A stretch of DNA of 55,574 nucleotides from a virus, in the IMG/VR virus record IMGVR_UViG_3300033148_008370, positions 1-55,574 of that record; one strand, given 5' to 3'. The notes beneath the pieces are model-generated. The model made no database searches and was not told the origin of the DNA. It saw only the letters and a program-made list of their open reading frames with translations. Position 1 is the first letter of the stretch. Every line of letters begins with the position of its first letter. Positions 51,190 through 55,574 of this stretch are shown here, piece by piece. A program made the translations under genes and the position numbers.

Positions 51190-54006
51190 ATGATGAAAAA
51201 GAGCTTTCTGGTGTTTTCAGATTTACATGTGAAAAATGATAACTTGGATGAATGTATTTCTGTTTTGAATCAGATTGAAGAATGTTCTTCAGAGAATGAT
51301 ACTGACAAGATATTCTTTCTTGGTGATTTATATGAGAAGAAGAGATATGTAGATTTAAATATTTTCAATAGGGTATATTCTGAGCTTTATAAATTATCCG
51401 AATGCTGTAATAGATTATACTTAATGGTTGGAAATCATGATAGGTCATTAGAGAATAGCGAACACTGTATGTCAAGCATGTTTCCGTTTTCAGAAATAAT
51501 CTCTGATTTTAGTATCATATATGATAAAGATAATAAGATAGAATTTCATTGTGTGCCTTATTTGACTGGAGGATTGATGAAGTCAGGTTTTAAGGTAGAA
51601 CCAACACATAGAGATTATAGACAAATATTATTTTTTCATGGGAGTTATAGTGGTTTGAGAATTAATAATCATAGTCTTTCATCTGATTTTACAAAAGAGG
51701 AGATGAATTTACATTTCTATGACTTAGTCATGGGAGGGCATATCCACAAGAGAATGCAGTTTGATAAGAATGCTCTTTATGTTGGTTCACCTCTTCATAA
51801 AGATTTTTCTGACTGTGGAGAGGATAAGGGATTTTACACTGTGGATTATGAGACTTTAACTCCTATTTTTCACAAGTTAGAATATCCAGAATTCATTAAG
51901 ATAGTTACAAAGAGAGACATAAAGGAATACAGAGATAAACTTAGGAATAGTCATATTTGGTTATTTCTTGATGGTGATGAAATCCATAATAAGCTTAAGA
52001 AAATTGCAAAGTCAGTTAGATATACTCCTATAATTGAAGAGAGGGAGAAGGAGGAATATAATGATATTCTCAATATTGAATTAGCTTTGGTATCATATTT
52101 GAAGGAGAAGAATGAAGATGTAGAGAAAAGGTTGTTTCAGTATAAGGATAGATGGGGTAAATTCTCTTCAGTTCATAAAGATGTTAAGATAGGAATGTTG
52201 AGAGCCAAGAATTTTCTTTCATATAAGGATTTGGAGTGGGATTTCAGTATTCTTACTGATTCACCCATAGGTATATTTGGTAAGAATGGGGCAGGAAAAT
52301 CTTCTTTTGTAGAATCTATAGTATGGGGTATATATGGTTCTACTATAAGAAATGCTTCAGCTGACAGTGTTGTTAATAGGAAATTCAAAAATAATTGCCA
52401 TGTTAATATTGTTTTTCAGAGTGGTAGTAAGAATATAGAGATTAACAGATATAGAAAACATGAAAAGGAGAAGAATAATTTAAACATAAGTGAGGGTAAA
52501 GGTTCAGAAAAGAGATTGACTCAGATCTATATAAATAATTTGTTATGTCCTTTATCTCATTTTAAGACTTTGATTACTATGGGAAGTGGTTCAGTTCCAA
52601 TTATGAGACTTAAACCATCTGATAGAAAGTCTGTTATAGAAAATGTAATAGGGATGAACTGGATAGAGGAAGAATATAAAAGTATAAAGAAGGAGCTGAG
52701 CAAGAGGGAACAAGAATACATGAAGATAAGTATGGGTTTGGAGAATGTCAAGGATAGATACCAAGATTTACAAAATGAATTATTAAAAGTAGATGAATTA
52801 TGTAAACAAGCTGAAGATGAGAAGAGAGAGAAGAGAGAAGAAATAGAGAGAAGAATAGATGAGATAGGTATTATAGCTTCTAATATGCATTCTAAGTTAG
52901 TTGAAAGAGAGAAGATAGTAAATAGTATAGAAGAGAAACTATTGCTTAATTCTAAGGTGATTTCTGAAATTACAGAGAAGAAGGATAATTCATTGAGAAT
53001 GATTGAGAAGGAGAGAATCCAGTTAAGAAATGAAATTAGACAAATGGAAAGTGAGATAAGGAAGTGGAAGAAGAAAATTAAGAATGATAACTCTGAAGTT
53101 TCAGTCTGTGATTTCTGTTTATCCAAATATAATCCTAAAGATGTTAATAGGAAAATAGAGAAGATAATATCAGAGAAGGAAGATGAATTAAAGAGAGTAA
53201 AGAATATAATAAAGAAGAAAGATGAGGAAGCTGATAAAATCAGAGTAAAATATTCTGAAAGACATGAAATGTATGTTAAGGAGAGAGAAATTCTTGAGAA
53301 AGAACTTTCTAATGTTGGGATCACAGAACTCAAGATGAAAATAGAAAGACTGTTGGGTGAGAGAGATCAGTTGGAGAGAGAACTGAATTCTATTGAGTCT
53401 GAAAATAAATGGAAAAAGTATTATAATGAACTAAGAGATAAAATTTCAAGTCTTGAGGAAGAGATGAGAATGTCAGAAAAGGAAGAAAGAAATTGTAAGA
53501 GAAAGCTGGATTACTGTAAATTCTGGAAGGAAGCATTCAGTCTTTCAGGCTTCAGGAAAAATCTTATAAGAATTGTTCTCCCATTCTTAGAAAGAAAAAT
53601 CAATAATTACCTTTCTCAATGGAACCTGAAATGTAAAATAACTATGAAAGGAAAAAGAGAAGATATAAATATATCTCTTATAGAAGAAAATAAGAATGTA
53701 GAATATAGTCTGTATTCTGGTGGAGAGAGAAATAGAATTGACTGTGCAATTCTGTTTTCGCTTTACGAAATTGCTTCCATGTTGACCATGAAAATAAATG
53801 TGCTGATTTTAGATGAAGTTCTCACTGGTCTGGACGAGGAAGGTGCTTCAGATGTGTATAAGATGACAAAAGATTTCATGAATAGAATAAAAATACAAGT
53901 CTATATGATTACTCATAATGTTCACATGCAATCTCTGTTTGAGAAGTATATTAGAGTAAAGAATGAAAAAGATTTTTCCCAGATTTACCCAGTAATTAGC
54001 TCATAG
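51190..54006 (+). CDS. Single-chain Mre11-Rad50 (SbcD-SbcC) fusion
   Basis: 938 residues. Residues 1-300: SbcD/Mre11 nuclease, with SDLH (10-13), GDLY (45-48), GNHD (81-84), HGSYSG and GGHIH motifs. Residues about 330-938: SbcC/Rad50 ATPase with Walker A GKNGAGKS (about 364-371), long coiled coil, zinc hook CDFC (640-643), signature YSGGERNRID (about 842) and Walker B LILDEVLTGLDEEG (about 872). In T4 and bacteria these are separate genes (gp47/gp46, sbcD/sbcC). The fused protein should process DNA ends for recombination and fork repair. AAGGAG precedes ATGATG. Confidence 0.9.
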   Translation: MMKKSFLVFSDLHVKNDNLDECISVLNQIEECSSENDTDKIFFLGDLYEKKRYVDLNIFNRVYSELYKLSECCNRLYLMVGNHDRSLENSEHCMSSMFPFSEIISDFSIIYDKDNKIEFHCVPYLTGGLMKSGFKVEPTHRDYRQILFFHGSYSGLRINNHSLSSDFTKEEMNLHFYDLVMGGHIHKRMQFDKNALYVGSPLHKDFSDCGEDKGFYTVDYETLTPIFHKLEYPEFIKIVTKRDIKEYRDKLRNSHIWLFLDGDEIHNKLKKIAKSVRYTPIIEEREKEEYNDILNIELALVSYLKEKNEDVEKRLFQYKDRWGKFSSVHKDVKIGMLRAKNFLSYKDLEWDFSILTDSPIGIFGKNGAGKSSFVESIVWGIYGSTIRNASADSVVNRKFKNNCHVNIVFQSGSKNIEINRYRKHEKEKNNLNISEGKGSEKRLTQIYINNLLCPLSHFKTLITMGSGSVPIMRLKPSDRKSVIENVIGMNWIEEEYKSIKKELSKREQEYMKISMGLENVKDRYQDLQNELLKVDELCKQAEDEKREKREEIERRIDEIGIIASNMHSKLVEREKIVNSIEEKLLLNSKVISEITEKKDNSLRMIEKERIQLRNEIRQMESEIRKWKKKIKNDNSEVSVCDFCLSKYNPKDVNRKIEKIISEKEDELKRVKNIIKKKDEEADKIRVKYSERHEMYVKEREILEKELSNVGITELKMKIERLLGERDQLERELNSIESENKWKKYYNELRDKISSLEEEMRMSEKEERNCKRKLDYCKFWKEAFSLSGFRKNLIRIVLPFLERKINNYLSQWNLKCKITMKGKREDINISLIEENKNVEYSLYSGGERNRIDCAILFSLYEIASMLTMKINVLILDEVLTGLDEEGASDVYKMTKDFMNRIKIQVYMITHNVHMQSLFEKYIRVKNEKDFSQIYPVISS

Positions 54007-54089
54007 AACACAGTTTACATAGTAAGATGTATTCTGTATCATAAAAATAAAATGATGTGTGTCTATGGGCTTATAATTGTGTGAGGAGT
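53999..54089. repeat. Long inverted repeat, right copy
   Basis: Reverse complement of the 38041-38130 element, about 85% identical. It overlaps the last codons of the Mre11-Rad50 gene and ends in the ribosome site of the gene at 54097. Confidence 0.85.
54014..54042 (+). promoter_or_regulatory. Promoter inside the right inverted-repeat copy
   Basis: TTTACA (54014-54019), 17-base spacer, TATCAT (54037-54042). A second -10-like TATAAT is at 54072. In the left copy the matching bases are TTTAGA and GTCATA, so that promoter is weaker or lost. Confidence 0.5.
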
Positions 54090-54096
54090 GATAATA

Positions 54097-54315
54097 ATGA
54101 AGAAAACAATATACATTATTCCCGAAGAATGTTATGACAATGGCAGTGATATGTTCAAGGATAAAGTTGATGTTCTTTCAGTTGATGGGAAGATTATTAT
54201 GATCCCTTTTAATGGAACTGAGGAAGAATGCATTAGTTTTGTGAGAGGGAAGCTGAATGATGATGTGCTTGATTATATTGATAAGAATTTTCATTTTGAG
54301 GTGACATATAAATGA
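54097..54315 (+). CDS. Hypothetical protein
   Basis: 72 residues from ATG 54097 (GAGGAGTGA before). TIYIIPEECYDNG and GKIIMIPFNGTEEECISFV suggest a small alpha/beta protein. ATGA overlap with the resolvase gene. Function unknown. Confidence 0.65.
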   Translation: MKKTIYIIPEECYDNGSDMFKDKVDVLSVDGKIIMIPFNGTEEECISFVRGKLNDDVLDYIDKNFHFEVTYK

Positions 54316-54797
54316 TACATATAATTGGGATAGATGTTGGTCTTCATGGTGCAATTGCTTCTATGACTTTATCAGGTGAAGATGTAGAAGTAATAGATAT
54401 GCCCATATATAAGGTCAAGAGAGGAAAGAGAAAGAAGAATCATTATGATATATCAAGGATTGTCAGGATTTTGATAGACAAGAATCCAGAATTTGCAGTG
54501 CTTGAGAAACAACAAGCAATGCCCAAACAAGGTATTGTCTCGATGTTTAATATTGGGTATGGGTTTGGTCTATTTGAAGGAATTCTCTCAGCACTTGCTA
54601 TCCCGTATGAAGTAGTTCATCCCAAAAAATGGCAAAAAGAGTTTGGTATTAGAAAGGGTAATACTAAAGCTCAGTCTTATGAGATAGCTTCTAAGCTCTT
54701 TCCTGATGTTGAGATTAAAGGGAAGAGAGGGGGAATGAAAGATGGAAGAACTGATGCTCTTTTAATTGCTGAGTTTGGAAGAAGATTAAAAAAATAA
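54312..54797 (+). CDS. RuvC-like Holliday-junction resolvase
   Basis: 161 residues. IIGIDVGLHGAIA (first Asp at 8), AVLEKQQAMP (Glu), VHPKKWQKEFG and DGRTDALLIAEFGRR (last Asp) form the RNase H-like active site of phage RuvC resolvases. It would resolve recombination intermediates before packaging. Confidence 0.85.
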   Translation: MIHIIGIDVGLHGAIASMTLSGEDVEVIDMPIYKVKRGKRKKNHYDISRIVRILIDKNPEFAVLEKQQAMPKQGIVSMFNIGYGFGLFEGILSALAIPYEVVHPKKWQKEFGIRKGNTKAQSYEIASKLFPDVEIKGKRGGMKDGRTDALLIAEFGRRLKK

Positions 54798-54800
54798 TTT

Positions 54801-54836
54801 TCATTTTCTTTACTTGGAGTAATGTTAGATTATAAT
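54801..54836 (+). promoter_or_regulatory. Promoter of the TTCATTCTCTTTACT class (P3)
   Basis: TTCATTTTC, TTTACT (54809-54814), TTGGAG overlapping it, 16-base spacer, TATAAT (54831-54836). Drives the coiled-coil gene at 54884. Confidence 0.75.
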
Positions 54837-54883
54837 AGAATTAGTTCTAAGGAAGAAAAAAAATATTTCAAGGAGGAGAAAAA

Positions 54884-55255
54884 ATGACAGAATTAGAGAA
54901 GGAAATCAGAGAGTTGGAGGAGGAGAATGCCAACCTCCAAGAGGAGAACAAGGAGTTGAATAATGAGCTTGCTCAGTTGGATGATGAAGTTGACAGACTC
55001 AAAGATGAGATCCACCAATTGATGGGTGAGCTCAAGGAAGCTGAGGAGGAGAAGGAGAGTCTGGAGAAAGAGCTGGAGAAAGAATATGCATATCTTTCTC
55101 AGGTGATTTCAGATTATGATGAGAAGCTTGAGGAGGCTGAAGAAAAGATTCAAGAATATGATAATGCACTAACTGAGATTGCTGATGTCCTTCAGGATGG
55201 AGAAGATACTGAAGATATCATTTCTATTCTGAGAAATGTAGGTTTTTTAAAATAA
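54884..55255 (+). CDS. Acidic coiled-coil protein
   Basis: 123 residues, almost all heptad repeat (EIRELEEENANLQEENKEL). Its own promoter and AAGGAGGAG suggest good expression. No function recognised. Confidence 0.75.
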   Translation: MTELEKEIRELEEENANLQEENKELNNELAQLDDEVDRLKDEIHQLMGELKEAEEEKESLEKELEKEYAYLSQVISDYDEKLEEAEEKIQEYDNALTEIADVLQDGEDTEDIISILRNVGFLK

Positions 55256-55273
55256 GAAAGGAGGAGAAGAAAA

Positions 55274-55540
55274 ATGGTGAAAAGCAAAGAAGATTTTCTG
55301 AAAGAGGTTAAGGATGCTCTTGTCCCCTATGAAGATGAGATCTTTTACATCTGGCTTGATGATGATGAAGATGACTCTGATGGAGTCAAGTTTGTAGGTC
55401 TTGATGACAATACATTTGCATTCAGAGTTGAGACTTACTCACTTAATGGGGACTGGAAGTTATTAGATGAGAGAGATTATTCAGATTGTGATGAACTATT
55501 TTCTGAAGTTAAGAAAGAAATTGAAAAATATCTTTTTTAA
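55274..55540 (+). CDS. Small acidic protein
   Basis: 88 residues, Asp/Glu-rich (WLDDDEDDSDGVKFVGLDD), perhaps a DNA mimic or inhibitor of a host protein; this is only a guess from charge. AAGGAGGAG precedes ATG; terminator follows. Confidence 0.65.
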   Translation: MVKSKEDFLKEVKDALVPYEDEIFYIWLDDDEDDSDGVKFVGLDDNTFAFRVETYSLNGDWKLLDERDYSDCDELFSEVKKEIEKYLF

Positions 55541-55548
55541 TGCTTATT

Positions 55549-55574
55549 GAGGGAAGGGATCTTCTCTTCCCTTC
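55549..55574 (+). terminator. GGGAAG/CTTCCC terminator (reaches window end)
   Basis: GAGGGAAGGGA faces TCTTCTCTTCCC. The T-run, if any, lies beyond the window. Confidence 0.6.

Noticed and set aside
52557-53333. 258-codon open frame on the minus strand
   Set aside because: Antisense to the Rad50 coiled coil; made of Ser/Leu/Phe as expected from reverse-reading Glu/Lys codons. No start signal.
1-55574. tRNA genes and CRISPR arrays
   Set aside because: Looked for cloverleaf-type segments and regularly spaced repeats; none seen.

Overview
The window is a contiguous stretch of a tailed double-stranded DNA bacteriophage genome. It is AT-rich (about one third G+C by eye). Nearly every gene lies on the + strand, is packed head to tail, and has a strong AGGAGG-type ribosome binding site; several start at TTG or GTG. 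Arginine is written mostly AGA/AGG and isoleucine often ATA. Together with the ribosome binding sites this suggests a low-GC Gram-positive or similar, possibly thermophilic, bacterial host, but that is inference. A tape measure protein, a tail tube protein and a frameshifting tail chaperone, with no sheath gene recognised, point to a siphovirus-like particle.

Layout. 0-1.5 kb: the 3' end of one TnpB element and a minus-strand HTH-metallophosphoesterase gene. 1.6-10.4 kb: packaging and head genes (small terminase-like protein, TnpB inserted in front of the large terminase, portal, protease/scaffold, decoration protein, major capsid protein, connector). 10.4-18.2 kb: eight sugar/glycan genes inserted inside the head-tail module (epimerase/dehydratase, radical SAM, four glycosyltransferases, a ParB-like/methyltransferase fusion, a pyruvyltransferase-like protein). 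18.2-35.5 kb: tail completion, tube, chaperones, tape measure, hub, fibres with a duplicated N-terminal adaptor, a holin-like protein and a large adhesin-like protein. 35.6-55.6 kb: replication, recombination and nucleotide metabolism (DnaB-like helicase, sigma-like factor, FAD oxidoreductase-like protein, two different ThyX proteins, DnaE polymerase with two mini-inteins and a C-terminal uracil-DNA glycosylase, gp32-like SSB, RecA-like recombinase, NlpC/P60 hydrolase, dUTPase, a single-chain Mre11-Rad50 fusion, RuvC-like resolvase).

How they work together. dUTPase, two ThyX proteins and a polymerase-tethered uracil glycosylase all act on dUMP, dTMP or uracil in DNA, so the phage seems to invest heavily in uracil exclusion or in a modified thymidine pathway. 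SSB, RecA, Mre11-Rad50 and RuvC form a T4-like recombination set. The glycan operon is read in the same direction as the virion genes and may decorate the virion or the host surface.

Most noteworthy: two mini-inteins separated by four extein residues in DnaE; the DnaE-UDG fusion; the Mre11-Rad50 fusion; a ~90-bp inverted repeat at 38.04 and 54.0 kb bracketing 16 kb of replication genes; a repeated TTTACT/TATAAT promoter box; TnpB elements whose predicted guides read into phage genes; and several frame breaks (metallophosphoesterase, large terminase, tape measure, a small tail gene) beside a textbook -1 frameshift in the tail chaperone gene. No tRNA, CRISPR array, integrase or repressor was recognised.
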